From an uncultured Clostridia bacterium (GTDB lineage: Bacteria; Bacillota; Clostridia; Christensenellales; Borkfalkiaceae): a stretch of 64,000 nucleotides of DNA. Below are positions 40,519 to 50,843 of the stretch, in pieces; the stretch's first letter is position 1; the number at the start of each line of letters is the position of its first letter. The DNA is taken from contig CANRCK010000003.1 of NCBI GenBank assembly GCA_947629095.1, positions 124,001 through 188,000 of the forward strand. Reading direction: 5' to 3'. The position numbers were made by a program, and so were the translations under genes. The notes under the pieces were generated by a model, which worked only from the letters and a program-made list of their open reading frames with translations, ran no database searches and was not told where the DNA came from.

Positions 40519-41931
40519 ATGGATGATATTCAAAGTGAAATCCATGAGGAATGCGGCGTTTTCGGGGTGTTTTCGCAGGAAAACCGCAACGTAGCCCAAA
40601 CGGTGTACTACGGGCTGTTTGCCCTTCAACACAGGGGGCAGGAGAGCGCTGGCATTGCCGTTGCGTTTGCAGATAAAATGACTTACTACAAAGGTATGGG
40701 GCTTGCCGCCGACGTGTTTGCCCACGGCGCGCTTGACGAACTCCCCGAGGGCGACGTAGCCATAGGGCACGTGCGCTACTCCACAACGGGCGCCAGCCGG
40801 CTTTTGAATGCCCAGCCCGTGGTTTTTACGGGGAAGTGCGGTAAAATGGCTGTGGCGCACAACGGAAATCTGATAAATACAAGGCAGCTGCGCAACGAAC
40901 TGATCGCGCAGAACGCCGTTTTTCAGACGACTATCGACTCGGAAGTTATAGCCGTGATGATAAACAGCCTTTCGGACGGGGATATAGTAAAGGGAATCAG
41001 GCGTGCCTGTGCAAAGCTAAAAGGCTCGTATGCTCTCGTTATAATGACATGCGATAAGCTTATCGCCGTTCGCGACCCGTACGGCATACGCCCGCTCTGC
41101 ATAGGGGCAACCGACAGCGACATAGTTGTAGCGAGTGAAACGTGCGCCCTCGACGCGGTAAACGCCAATTTTGTGCGCGACGTAAAGCCAGGCGAAATAG
41201 TTGTTATTGACGATAAGGGTATACACTCGGAGTTAATGGAGAATATACCCGAAAAACCGAGAATGTGTATCTTCGAATACGTATATTTCGCCCGTCACGA
41301 TTCCATTCTGGAGGGATACAGCGTTTACGCCGCGCGCAAGGAGGCGGGTAAATTGCTTGCAAAAAATTATCCCGTGGAAGCCGACCTCGTTTCGGGAGTT
41401 CCCGATTCCGCAAACGTTGCCGCGCGAGGATATGCGGAGGAGAGCGGAATACCTTTTGTTGAGGCGCTTGCAAAAAACAGATACGTGGGGAGGACGTTTA
41501 TTCAGCCTGACCAGCGGCAAAGGGAGAGCAGTTTAAACGTAAAAATGAACGCGCTGCGCGCCAATATACGCGATAAACGGGTCATCATAATAGACGACTC
41601 TATAGTTCGCGGCACCACAATGCGAAAAATAGTAAAAATGTTGAGGAATGCGGGCGCAAAGGAGGTTCATATAAGAATATGTTCCCCCATAATCAAGCAT
41701 CCTTGCCACCTCGGCATAGATATTCAAACTTATTCTCAACTCATAGGCGCATATAAAGACGAGGAGCAGATATGTGAAAGCCTCGGGGCTGACAGCGTAC
41801 GGTATCTGACAATAGATCAGCTTATAAGCACTTGCCGTGGCGCAAACACCGAATTTTGTTTGGGGTGCTTCAACGGAGAATATCCATATCCTCCCGAAGA
41901 GTACGAAACGGACAAGTCCAAACTTGAATAA
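40519..41931 (+). CDS. purF: Amidophosphoribosyltransferase (PurF)
   Basis: It is the first committed step of purine synthesis: PRPP and glutamine to phosphoribosylamine. 470 residues with an 11-residue propeptide (MDDIQSEIHEE) before the nucleophile Cys12 in CGVFGVF, then HRGQESAGIAV, VAHNGNLINT, the PRPP loop VIIIDDSIVRGTTMR and the terminal cysteine pair FCLGCFNG of the Bacillus type with a [4Fe-4S] cluster. The ATG follows 19 bases after the paralog's stop, with AACGGGGATT-type weak ribosome site. Confidence 0.96.
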   Translation: MDDIQSEIHEECGVFGVFSQENRNVAQTVYYGLFALQHRGQESAGIAVAFADKMTYYKGMGLAADVFAHGALDELPEGDVAIGHVRYSTTGASRLLNAQPVVFTGKCGKMAVAHNGNLINTRQLRNELIAQNAVFQTTIDSEVIAVMINSLSDGDIVKGIRRACAKLKGSYALVIMTCDKLIAVRDPYGIRPLCIGATDSDIVVASETCALDAVNANFVRDVKPGEIVVIDDKGIHSELMENIPEKPRMCIFEYVYFARHDSILEGYSVYAARKEAGKLLAKNYPVEADLVSGVPDSANVAARGYAEESGIPFVEALAKNRYVGRTFIQPDQRQRESSLNVKMNALRANIRDKRVIIIDDSIVRGTTMRKIVKMLRNAGAKEVHIRICSPIIKHPCHLGIDIQTYSQLIGAYKDEEQICESLGADSVRYLTIDQLISTCRGANTEFCLGCFNGEYPYPPEEYETDKSKLE

Positions 41932-41952
41932 TGATTACAACGGAGGTCACAT

Positions 41953-42972
41953 ATGGCAATTTCCTATAAAGACAGCGGCGTAGACGTGGAGAGAGGATAC
42001 GAGGCGGTGCGCCTTATGAAAGAACACGTCAAATCAACCTATACCGAAGGTGTGCTCGGTGACATCGGGTCGTTCGGCGGCTTTTTCGCAATGCCAAAGG
42101 GCATGAAAGAGCCGGTGCTCGTTGCAGGCACGGACGGCGTGGGCACCAAATTAAAATACGCCATATTGTCTCACAGATACAATACAATCGGCATAGACGC
42201 GGTTGCTATGTGCGTGAACGACATAGTTTGCCAAGGCGCAAAACCGCTGTTTTTCCTTGATTACTTTGCCTCGGGCAAGCTTGACCCCGCGCAGGTAGCC
42301 GAGGTCGTTTCGGGTATTGCGGAAGGGTGCAGACAGTCCGGGGCGGCGCTCATCGGCGGCGAAACTGCCGAAATGCCGGGCTTTTATCCGGGCGGCGATT
42401 TCGACGTTGCAGGTTTTGCCGTAGGCGTTGTGGATAAAAAGAAGATTATAAACGGCAGCAATATAAAGCCGGGCGACATTCTTATAGGAATAAAGTCAAG
42501 CGGTATTCATTCAAACGGCTATTCGCTTGTAAGAAAGCTTTGGGGAGAGGATGTGGAAGATTTGCAAAAATACGACGCCGACCTCGGCGCCGCGCCATTG
42601 GACGTTTTGTTGACCCCTACTAAGATATACGTAAAGAGTATCCTTGCCCTCATTGAAAAGGTTAAAGTAAAGGGCATAGCCCACATAACGGGCGGCGGGT
42701 TTATTGAAAATATTCCGCGCATATTCCCGAACGGCATAGGATGCCGTATAGATACAAAATCCTACGAAGTTCCGCCGGTTTTCAGAATTATGGTCAAAAA
42801 GGCGAAAATCAGCAAGCAGCAGGCATACAACACTTTCAATATGGGAATCGGAATGGTCGTCTGCGTTGCAAAAAAGGACGTCGACGCCGCAATTGCCTTG
42901 CTTGAAAGCGCGGGCGAGAGCTGCGTGATTCTCGGTAAAACCGTAAAGGGAAGCGGAGTTGTTTTAAAATGA
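41953..42972 (+). CDS. purM: Phosphoribosylformylglycinamidine cyclo-ligase (PurM)
   Basis: The AIR synthetase. 339 residues: SYKDSGVDVERGYEAV at the start, LVAGTDGVGTKLKYA, MCVNDIVCQGAKPLFFLDY, and ALIGGETAEMPGFY, all standard for the ATP-grasp-unrelated PurM fold shared with PurL. GGAGG precedes the ATG. It overlaps purN as ATGA. Confidence 0.97.
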   Translation: MAISYKDSGVDVERGYEAVRLMKEHVKSTYTEGVLGDIGSFGGFFAMPKGMKEPVLVAGTDGVGTKLKYAILSHRYNTIGIDAVAMCVNDIVCQGAKPLFFLDYFASGKLDPAQVAEVVSGIAEGCRQSGAALIGGETAEMPGFYPGGDFDVAGFAVGVVDKKKIINGSNIKPGDILIGIKSSGIHSNGYSLVRKLWGEDVEDLQKYDADLGAAPLDVLLTPTKIYVKSILALIEKVKVKGIAHITGGGFIENIPRIFPNGIGCRIDTKSYEVPPVFRIMVKKAKISKQQAYNTFNMGIGMVVCVAKKDVDAAIALLESAGESCVILGKTVKGSGVVLK

Positions 42973-43583
42973 AGCGTATAGCCGTTTTTGCGTCCGGCGG
43001 CGGAACCGATTTTCAGTCGGTTATCGACGCCAACGAAAGGGAACATTTTTGTGAAATTTCCGTATTGATAGCGTCAAAAGAGGGTATCGGCGCCATAGAC
43101 AGGGCACATTCACACGGTATAGATACGGCAGTCTTTTCCAAAAAGGATTACTCCGACCTTGAAACGCTGTATGCGGAGCTGACTACGTTCCTGCAACAAA
43201 AGCAAATAGATTATATAGTGCTTGCCGGCTGGCTTAAAATAATTCCGGGAAGTTTTATAAAGACCTTTGCCGACAGAATCATAAATATTCATCCGTCGCT
43301 CATTCCCGCATTTTGCGGAGCGGGATATTACGGATTGAATGTACATCGCGCGGTTCTGGAATACGGTGCAAAAGTTTCCGGTTGCACCGTGCACTTCGTG
43401 AATGAAATACCGGACGGTGGAGCGATAATCGCTCAAACTGCGGTAAAAGTGGAGGACGGCGACACGCCCGAAGCTCTACAGGCGCGTATTCTTGAAGAAG
43501 AACATAAGCTTCTTCCGTATTGCGTAAAAATGCTCTGCCTCGGTAAAATAGAAAAGCACGGCAGACAGGTTACAATAAAATAA
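42969..43583 (+). CDS. purN: Phosphoribosylglycinamide formyltransferase (PurN)
   Basis: It transfers the formyl group from 10-formyl-THF to GAR. 204 residues: FASGGGTDFQSVID at the phosphate-binding loop, NIHPSLIPAFCG with the catalytic His, and GCTVHFVNEIPDGGAIIAQ with the catalytic Asp. Coupled to purM by a 4-base overlap. Confidence 0.96.
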   Translation: MKRIAVFASGGGTDFQSVIDANEREHFCEISVLIASKEGIGAIDRAHSHGIDTAVFSKKDYSDLETLYAELTTFLQQKQIDYIVLAGWLKIIPGSFIKTFADRIINIHPSLIPAFCGAGYYGLNVHRAVLEYGAKVSGCTVHFVNEIPDGGAIIAQTAVKVEDGDTPEALQARILEEEHKLLPYCVKMLCLGKIEKHGRQVTIK

Positions 43584-43602
43584 ATTTCAGGAGGATATAA
43601 GT

Positions 43603-45222
43603 ATGATTATGAAAAAGCGTGCGCTCGTGAGCGTATCCGATAAAACCGGAGTGGTAGAGTTCTGCAAAGGACTTGTTGAAAACGGTTTTGAAATCATTTC
43701 CACGGGCGGCACGGCAAAAGCTTTAAAGGACGCGGGGCTGAACGTTATAGGTATTTTCGAAATTACGGGCTTCCCCGAGTGTCTGGACGGAAGGGTAAAA
43801 ACTCTTCACCCCAACGTACATGCCGGGCTTCTTGCAATGCGTTCCAATCCCGAACATATGGCACAGCTTGAAAAACTCAATATAAACACCATAGATATCG
43901 TGTGCGTAAACTTGTATCCTTTTAAAGAAACTCTTGCTAAGGGCGCCGACTTTGCCACGTGCATAGAAAATATAGATATCGGCGGTCCCACAATGATAAG
44001 AGCCGCGGCTAAAAATTATCAGGACGTAGCCGTGATCGTAGACCCCAAGGACTACGGCAAAGTTTTGGAAGAGCTTGATAACGGCGGGGTTACGCTCCAA
44101 ACAAAAAAATATCTCCAATACAAGGTGTTCGCTCATACCGCCGTTTATGACAGCCTGATCTCCAACTATCTTGCAGCTCAGCTTGGAATAACTTTCCCCG
44201 ACCAAATTACTTTTGCATACGAAAAGGCTCAGGATATGCGTTACGGCGAGAATCCCCAACAGCAGGCTGTGTTTTATAACGAAGAGTTTATACGCAAAGG
44301 CTCTCTGTCGTCCGCAAAACAGCTTTGGGGCAAGGAGCTTTCATATAACAACGTAAACGACGCCAACGGCGCGCTCGAACTTTTAAAGGAGTTCGGCAGT
44401 ACTCCCGCGGTTGTGGCATGCAAACACGCAAATCCCTGCGGAGTGGGAACGGGCGCAACGATCTATGAGGCGTATATGCGCGCATATAACTCCGACCCTG
44501 TTTCCGTATTCGGCGGCATACTTGCAATAAACGGTACGGTTGACGCCGATACGGCAACCGAAATCAATAAAATTTTCATAGAGATAGTAATGGCGCCCGA
44601 CTATACGCCCGAAGCGCTCCGTATTCTGGAATCAAAAAAGAATATCCGTCTCCTCAAAATAGACGATATTTCCGCACGGCGCGAAGCCGCCGCATTTGAT
44701 ATGAAAAAGGTTTACGGCGGACTTCTCGTTCAGCAGTACGACGAAACGCTTATCCGCGGCGAAGATATGAATTTATTTAAGAACAGGGCGCAGGTAGAGG
44801 AAATAACCACGGCTTCCGGTAAAAAGAGGAAGAGTTACGGCTTGGGCGTTGTAACCGACCGTATCCCCACGCAGGAGGAGGTTGAAGCGCTTTTATTCAA
44901 TTGGAAGGTAGTAAAGCATACAAAATCCAACGCCGTTGTTATAGGGAAAACGGGCAGAACCACGGGCATTGGTATGGGGCAGACCAACCGCATATGGGCG
45001 GCGCAGCAGGCAATTGCCCACGCCGGGGCGGAGGCAAAAGGCTCGGTTATGGCTTCGGACGCGTTCTTTCCTTTCCCCGATTGCGTGGAGGAGTGCGTAA
45101 AGGCGGGCATTACCGCCATAATCCAGCCGGGCGGTTCCATTCAGGACGAGGCTTCGGTTGACGCATGCAACGCCGCGGGAATCGCAATGGTTTTTGTAGG
45201 CGACAGGCACTTCAAACATTGA
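43603..45222 (+). CDS. purH: AICAR transformylase / IMP cyclohydrolase (PurH)
   Basis: It catalyses the last two steps to IMP. 539 residues: the N-terminal cyclohydrolase domain (SVSDKTGVVEF, STGGTAKAL, ITGFPECLDGRVKTLHP) and the C-terminal transformylase with the catalytic Lys-His pair in ACKHANPCGVG and SDAFFPFPD. AGGAGG (43589-43594) is 8 bases before the first of two nearby ATGs, which supports 43603. Confidence 0.97.
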   Translation: MIMKKRALVSVSDKTGVVEFCKGLVENGFEIISTGGTAKALKDAGLNVIGIFEITGFPECLDGRVKTLHPNVHAGLLAMRSNPEHMAQLEKLNINTIDIVCVNLYPFKETLAKGADFATCIENIDIGGPTMIRAAAKNYQDVAVIVDPKDYGKVLEELDNGGVTLQTKKYLQYKVFAHTAVYDSLISNYLAAQLGITFPDQITFAYEKAQDMRYGENPQQQAVFYNEEFIRKGSLSSAKQLWGKELSYNNVNDANGALELLKEFGSTPAVVACKHANPCGVGTGATIYEAYMRAYNSDPVSVFGGILAINGTVDADTATEINKIFIEIVMAPDYTPEALRILESKKNIRLLKIDDISARREAAAFDMKKVYGGLLVQQYDETLIRGEDMNLFKNRAQVEEITTASGKKRKSYGLGVVTDRIPTQEEVEALLFNWKVVKHTKSNAVVIGKTGRTTGIGMGQTNRIWAAQQAIAHAGAEAKGSVMASDAFFPFPDCVEECVKAGITAIIQPGGSIQDEASVDACNAAGIAMVFVGDRHFKH

Positions 45223-45247
45223 GTTTAATTTTATTAAGGTGTAGGTT

Positions 45248-46528
45248 ATGAACGTTCTTGTTATAGGTAACGGCGGCAGGGAGCACGCCATATTGTTGGC
45301 TTTGAAAAAAAGTCCCAAGGTGGATAAACTTTACTGTATGAAAGGTAATGCGGGTACTGCCGAAATTGCCGAAAACGTAAACGTGGACTATATGAATATT
45401 GCCGCGGTAACAAAATTTGTCGCAGAACATCCGGAAATTGATTACTATGTGGTAACTCCCGACGACCCGCTTGCGCTGGGGCTTGTAGACGAGCTTGAAG
45501 CCATGGGCAAGCGCTGCTTCGGTCCGCATAAAAATGCGGCTGTAATAGAATCAAGCAAGGCGTATGCCAAGAACCTTATGAAAAAATATAATATCCCCAC
45601 CGCAGAGGCGGAGATATTTGACAACTATGAAAAGGCGCTTGAATATGTCCGTCGCAAGGGAGCGCCGATAGTATTAAAAGCCGACGGGCTTGCTCTCGGC
45701 AAAGGTGTGCTGGTATGCGAAACTTTAAAAGAGGCTGAAGAGGGCTTAAAGGAAATAATGCTCGATAAAGCGTTCGGCGCCGCTGGCAACGTGGTGGTTA
45801 TTGAGGAGTGTATGCACGGCCTCAAATATACGCCCGGGGAAGAAGTTTCCGTGCTTGCATTTACCGATGGAAAGACAATTGTGCCCATGATAACCTCATG
45901 CGACCATAAACGCGCCGGCGACGGCGATCAGGGGCTGAATACGGGCGGAATGGGCACGTTTTCCCCCTGTCCCTTCTGGACCGAAAAGCTTGAACGGGAA
46001 GTTCTTGAAACAATAATGATTCCCACTATGAACGCTCTCAATGCGGAGGGAAGAACTTTCAAGGGGTGCCTGTATTTTGGACTTATGCGAACGGATAAGG
46101 GCATAAAAGTCGTTGAATACAATTCCCGTTTCGGCGATCCCGAAACTCAGGTCGTTCTGCCGATGCTCAAAACGGATTTGATGGAAATTTTCGAGGCAGT
46201 CACCGACGGCAGGCTCTCGGATATCAAAATCGAATGGGAGAGCGGCGCATGCGTCTGCGTTGTGCTTGCAAGCGGCGGATATCCGTTGAGTTATGTAAAG
46301 GGTAAAGAAATTACGATAGGCGACGTAGGCGATTGCACGGTTATACACGCAGGCACTGCCTTAAAGGACGGTAAACTCGTAACTAACGGCGGCAGGGTAT
46401 TAAACATCGTAGCAAAAGGCGCAAATATCGAGGCGGCAAGGGTAAAGGCATACGCCGCCGCAGGAAATATAAGTTGGGAAAATATGTTTTACCGCAAGGA
46501 TATAGGCATAAAGTATCGTGAAGGTTAA
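45248..46528 (+). CDS. purD: Phosphoribosylamine--glycine ligase (PurD)
   Basis: The GAR synthetase, second step of the pathway. 426 residues with an ATP-grasp fold: VIGNGGREHAI at the start, VVTPDDPLALGLVD, VLKADGLALGKGV, and the metal-site VVEYNSRFGDPETQVVLP. The start is preceded by AAGGTG. Two bases separate its stop from purL. Confidence 0.97.
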   Translation: MNVLVIGNGGREHAILLALKKSPKVDKLYCMKGNAGTAEIAENVNVDYMNIAAVTKFVAEHPEIDYYVVTPDDPLALGLVDELEAMGKRCFGPHKNAAVIESSKAYAKNLMKKYNIPTAEAEIFDNYEKALEYVRRKGAPIVLKADGLALGKGVLVCETLKEAEEGLKEIMLDKAFGAAGNVVVIEECMHGLKYTPGEEVSVLAFTDGKTIVPMITSCDHKRAGDGDQGLNTGGMGTFSPCPFWTEKLEREVLETIMIPTMNALNAEGRTFKGCLYFGLMRTDKGIKVVEYNSRFGDPETQVVLPMLKTDLMEIFEAVTDGRLSDIKIEWESGACVCVVLASGGYPLSYVKGKEITIGDVGDCTVIHAGTALKDGKLVTNGGRVLNIVAKGANIEAARVKAYAAAGNISWENMFYRKDIGIKYREG

Positions 46529-46530
46529 AG

Positions 46531-49500
46531 ATGTTTAGGATTTACGTTGAAAAAAAGAACAATTTAAAAGCAAAGCAAGTTAAAAGCGATATTTTAAATC
46601 TTTTAAAGATTTCTGTTGACGACGTCCGTCTGCTTTTGCGCTATGATGTCGACGGCATATCCGAAGAGGAATTTAACGCCGCGGTTCCCTGCGTATTTTC
46701 CGAACCGCCCGTCGATAACGTATATTTTGAAACAGTATCTTTCCCCGAGGGCTACAGCGTGTTTGCAATAGCCTATCTCACGGGGCAGTACGACCAGCGC
46801 GCGGATAGTGCGGCACAGTGCGTTCAGCTCCTCACACAAAAGGAGCGTCCCATTATAAAATGCGCCAATATATATGCGATAAAAGGCGCTGACGGCGGTC
46901 AACTTGAAAGAATTAAAAAGCACCTCATAAACCCCGTAGAAAGCGAGGAAGTATCGCTTGAAAAGCCGTCGTCGCTCTGCCATGTCACGGTTGAAGCGGA
47001 GGACGTAAAGGACGTTGAAGGTTTTATAACCTTTGACGATTGCGCCATACGCGGCTATCACAAAAAAATGGGGCTTGCAATGTCCGTGGAGGACCTTGCT
47101 TTTGTGCGCGATTACTTCAAAAAAGAGGGGCGGAATCCCACCGAGACGGAAATCAAGGTTATAGACACCTATTGGTCGGACCATTGCCGCCATACTACGT
47201 TTTCAACCGAGCTTAATAATATAACAGTAAACAGCGACAACTCCAAAGTGGAGGAGGCTTTAAATTTGTACCGAAGCCTCTTTGCGGAGCTATATAAAAA
47301 CAGACCCGAAAAGTATCCTTGCCTTATGGATATTGCAACGATTGCGGCAAAAAAGCTCAAAAAAGAGGGTAAGCTCGATAATTTGGATGAGTCGGACGAA
47401 ATCAACGCATGCTCTATAAAGGTTGACGCCGTGTTGGACGGCAAGCCTCAGAAATATACCGTAATGTTCAAAAACGAAACCCATAACCACCCCACGGAGA
47501 TAGAGCCTTTCGGCGGCGCCGCAACGTGTCTTGGCGGAGCCATACGCGACCCTCTTTCGGGCAGGACTTATGTTTTACAGTCAATGCGCGTCACAGGTTG
47601 TTCTGATCCCACGGAGCCTATTGAAAACACGCTTCCCGGCAAGCTTCCGCAAAGGATAATAACCAAAACGGCTGCCGCCGGGTTTTCATCGTACGGCAAT
47701 CAGATAGGTTTGGCTACGGGGCAGGTTGACGAAGTATATCACCCCGGTTACAGGGCAAAGAGACTTGAAACGGGCTTTGTTGTCGGCGGCGCAAAATCGG
47801 ATATGATTTACCGTGAAAAACCCAAAAAGGGCGATATAATTGTTCTCCTGGGCGGCGAAACGGGGCGGGACGGCTGCGGCGGCGCCACGGGTTCTTCCAA
47901 GGCGCACGATAAAAAATCCGTTCAAACCTGCGGCGCAGAAGTACAGAAGGGCAACGCCTTGACCGAGCGCAAGCTTCAGCGGCTGTTTTTAAACAAAAAA
48001 GCTACCACGCTTATAAAAAAATGCAATGATTTCGGCGCGGGCGGCGTGTCCGTAGCCATAGGCGAGCTTGCCGACGGGCTGGAAATCCAGCTTGACCGCG
48101 TGCCCAAAAAATACGAGGGGCTTTCGGGGACAGAACTTGCAATCTCCGAGTCTCAGGAGAGAATGGCGGTAGTGGTTGCAAAAGAGAACGTTCAAAAGTT
48201 TATATCGCTTGCCGCCGCGGAAAATCTCAACGCCACTCCCGTTGCGGTGGTGACGGACGACAGAAGAATAAAAATGTTCTACCGCGGCAGAGCCATTGTA
48301 AATATTTCACGCGATTTTTTGGATACAAACGGTGTAAAACAGGTTACTGACGCAGAAATAAACGAAAGTATCACTACGTTTTTTGACGCTCCGGATAAAA
48401 AACCTTTCCAAGTTGCGGCAAAGGAAACGCTTGCTCATTTGAACGTATGCTCAAAAAAGGGTCTCGCCGAAATGTTTGATTCAACAATAGGCGCAAAATC
48501 CGTATATATGCCATTCGGCGGCAAATACCAATTGACGCCGGTTATTGCAATGGCTGCCAAGTTTACGGGCGGTGAAACCGACGACTGTACCGTTTCCGCG
48601 TACGGTTATAACCCGGACCTCATGTCAGCTTCGCCCTTTACGGGGGCAATCTATTCAATAGTGGCTTCCGTTTCAAAAGTTGTTGCGGTTGGGGCTAAAT
48701 ATGAAGATATAAGACTTTCGCTCCAGGAGTTCTTTATGAGGCTCAGGGAGGATAAAAAGAGATGGGGCGTGCCTCTTTCGGCTCTTCTCGGCGCGTTGTA
48801 TGCGCAGATGGGGCTGGGGCTTGGCGCAATTGGCGGAAAGGACAGCATGAGCGGCACGTTTGAGGATATTGACGTCCCGCCCACGCTGATTTCGTTTGCG
48901 CTGGCGCCCTCCAAGGCTTCTGAGCTCATAACCAACGTCCTCCGCTCAAAGGGTGAAAAACTCTATGTATTGCCCATTAAAAAGGATAAGAACCTTATTC
49001 CGGACTTTGAATATCTTAAAAAATTGTATTCCGAAGTAAATTCCAATATTAAAAGCGGAAACATTGAATTTGCAACGGTTATAGAAAAGGGCGGCGCGTT
49101 TGCCGCGGTTGCAAAATCATGCTTCGGCAACGGGCTTGGTTTTGTGTTTACGGCAGATTACAATACGCTTTTTGCCGAGCGTTACGGTGAAATAATCGTT
49201 TCCGCAAGAGATATTACCGTATTTAACGGCATCGAAGTTGTTGAACTCGGCAGTACAGCCGAAGGCGGGTTTACTTTGGGAGAGGAAAGTATTTCCTTTG
49301 CCGAAGCACTTTCGGCATATACCGACAAGCTCGAAGGTGTGTTCCCGGCAACGGCTTTTGCCGGTGGGGATATACCCGATTGCGACTATTCGGGCGAAAA
49401 GAAATATACATGTATTGCAACCAAAATTGCCAAGCCACGCGTATTTATCCCCGCGTTTCCGGGAACAAACTGCGAGCTTGACACGGCGCGTGCGTTTGCT

Positions 49501-50229
49501 CTTGCCGGAGCCGAGCCGGAAATACTCGTAATAAAAAACCGCACGCCTGCGGATATCGAGGAGAGCGTGCGTGCAATAATAAAAGCAATAGACGGCTGTA
49601 ATATAATCGCCTTCCCCGGCGGTTTTTCGGGCGGCGACGAGCCGGACGGTTCGGGGAAATTTATAGCCACAACGTTTAAAAATCCTGCAATTTCCGAAAG
49701 GATTATGGAGCTGATAAACCATCGTGACGGGCTTGTCCTCGGAATATGCAACGGCTTTCAGGCGCTGATAAAGCTCGGACTCGTGCCCTACGGTAAAGTT
49801 TGTCCTCTAACTTCGGGGTCGCCCACCTTAACGTACAATAATATTTCAAGGCACGTTTCAACTATGGTAAATATTCGCGTTGCTTCGACGATAAGCCCCT
49901 GGCTTTCGGCTTGCAAAGTGGGCGAAATTTATTCCGTGCCTGTGTCGCACGGCGAGGGTAAGCTTGTTGCGCCGCAAAAGGAGCTTGAAAAGATGCGCCG
50001 GAGCGGGCAGATTGCAACCCAATACGTGGATTTATCCGGCAAGCCCACAATGCTCAGTCCCTACAATCCAAACGGGAGCAACTGGGCGATTGAAGGAATT
50101 ACTTCGCCCGACGGCAGAGTGTTCGGTAAAATGGGGCACAGCGAGAGAACAGGCGTAAATCTTTATAAAAATTTCGACGGAAATTTTGATATGAAGATAT
50201 TCGAGAGCGGCGTTAAATATTTTAAATAA
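46531..50229 (+). CDS. purL: FGAM synthase, single-chain form with glutaminase domain (PurL)
   Basis: It makes FGAM from FGAR, glutamine and ATP. 1232 residues, the clostridial one-chain type: an N-terminal PurS-like region, the synthase domains with YWSDHCRHTTF and FKNETHNHPTEIEPFGGAATC, a second PurM-like half with IGGKDSMSGTF, and a C-terminal class I glutaminase whose Cys is in LVLGICNGFQALI, with His and Glu in PVSHGEGKL. Separate purS and purQ genes are therefore not needed. It ends the operon. Confidence 0.97.
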   Translation: MFRIYVEKKNNLKAKQVKSDILNLLKISVDDVRLLLRYDVDGISEEEFNAAVPCVFSEPPVDNVYFETVSFPEGYSVFAIAYLTGQYDQRADSAAQCVQLLTQKERPIIKCANIYAIKGADGGQLERIKKHLINPVESEEVSLEKPSSLCHVTVEAEDVKDVEGFITFDDCAIRGYHKKMGLAMSVEDLAFVRDYFKKEGRNPTETEIKVIDTYWSDHCRHTTFSTELNNITVNSDNSKVEEALNLYRSLFAELYKNRPEKYPCLMDIATIAAKKLKKEGKLDNLDESDEINACSIKVDAVLDGKPQKYTVMFKNETHNHPTEIEPFGGAATCLGGAIRDPLSGRTYVLQSMRVTGCSDPTEPIENTLPGKLPQRIITKTAAAGFSSYGNQIGLATGQVDEVYHPGYRAKRLETGFVVGGAKSDMIYREKPKKGDIIVLLGGETGRDGCGGATGSSKAHDKKSVQTCGAEVQKGNALTERKLQRLFLNKKATTLIKKCNDFGAGGVSVAIGELADGLEIQLDRVPKKYEGLSGTELAISESQERMAVVVAKENVQKFISLAAAENLNATPVAVVTDDRRIKMFYRGRAIVNISRDFLDTNGVKQVTDAEINESITTFFDAPDKKPFQVAAKETLAHLNVCSKKGLAEMFDSTIGAKSVYMPFGGKYQLTPVIAMAAKFTGGETDDCTVSAYGYNPDLMSASPFTGAIYSIVASVSKVVAVGAKYEDIRLSLQEFFMRLREDKKRWGVPLSALLGALYAQMGLGLGAIGGKDSMSGTFEDIDVPPTLISFALAPSKASELITNVLRSKGEKLYVLPIKKDKNLIPDFEYLKKLYSEVNSNIKSGNIEFATVIEKGGAFAAVAKSCFGNGLGFVFTADYNTLFAERYGEIIVSARDITVFNGIEVVELGSTAEGGFTLGEESISFAEALSAYTDKLEGVFPATAFAGGDIPDCDYSGEKKYTCIATKIAKPRVFIPAFPGTNCELDTARAFALAGAEPEILVIKNRTPADIEESVRAIIKAIDGCNIIAFPGGFSGGDEPDGSGKFIATTFKNPAISERIMELINHRDGLVLGICNGFQALIKLGLVPYGKVCPLTSGSPTLTYNNISRHVSTMVNIRVASTISPWLSACKVGEIYSVPVSHGEGKLVAPQKELEKMRRSGQIATQYVDLSGKPTMLSPYNPNGSNWAIEGITSPDGRVFGKMGHSERTGVNLYKNFDGNFDMKIFESGVKYFK

Positions 50230-50276
50230 TGCAACAAACGGCTCAATCGCTCAGATTACGGTTTTTGTTCAAACGC

Positions 50277-50305
50277 TTTACAAAAGGAATATATCGTGTT
50301 ATAAT
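50277..50305 (+). promoter_or_regulatory. Promoter of nrdR
   Basis: TTTACA (50277-50282), 17 bases, TATAAT (50300-50305). Confidence 0.75.
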
Positions 50306-50342
50306 AGTACAAACAATACAATATATGACGAGGGGTTGACGT

Positions 50343-50801
50343 ATGAAATGTTTATATTGCGGCTGTGAGGACAGCAAGGTTATAGACAGCCGTTCTGCGG
50401 ACGAGGGAAGGACCATAAGAAGAAGACGCGAGTGCATTCAATGCGGCAAGCGGTTTACTACGTACGAGACGATTGAGGATACGCCCGTCCTTGTTATAAA
50501 GTCAAGCGGGCTGCGCCAAGCATACGATCCACAGAAGATTAAAAACGGTATTATAAAATCCTGTGAAAAGCGCCCGGTATCGCTCAACGCGATTGACGAC
50601 ATTGTATCAACAATAACCAAAAAAATTTACAACTCCATGGAGCAGGAAATTTCCTCCAAAAAAATCGGGGAAATGGTTATGGAAGAGCTTAAAAAGGTAG
50701 ATGAAGTCGCCTATGTGCGATATGCAAGCGTTTACCGCTCGTTCAAGGATATACCAAGCTTTATGGAAGAGCTTCAAAAGCTGATGGAAAATAAAAATTA
50801 A
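50343..50801 (+). CDS. nrdR: Transcriptional repressor NrdR
   Basis: It represses ribonucleotide reductase genes in response to dATP/ATP. 152 residues: a zinc ribbon (MKCLYCGCEDSKVIDSR, then ECIQCGKRFTTYE) and an ATP-cone (VIKSSGLRQAYDPQKIKNGI). GAGGGG precedes the ATG. No ribonucleotide reductase gene is in the window. Confidence 0.96.
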   Translation: MKCLYCGCEDSKVIDSRSADEGRTIRRRRECIQCGKRFTTYETIEDTPVLVIKSSGLRQAYDPQKIKNGIIKSCEKRPVSLNAIDDIVSTITKKIYNSMEQEISSKKIGEMVMEELKKVDEVAYVRYASVYRSFKDIPSFMEELQKLMENKN

Positions 50802-50843
50802 TTGTTGCAGACAGTGAATTTCACTGTCTGTATTCTTTGAATT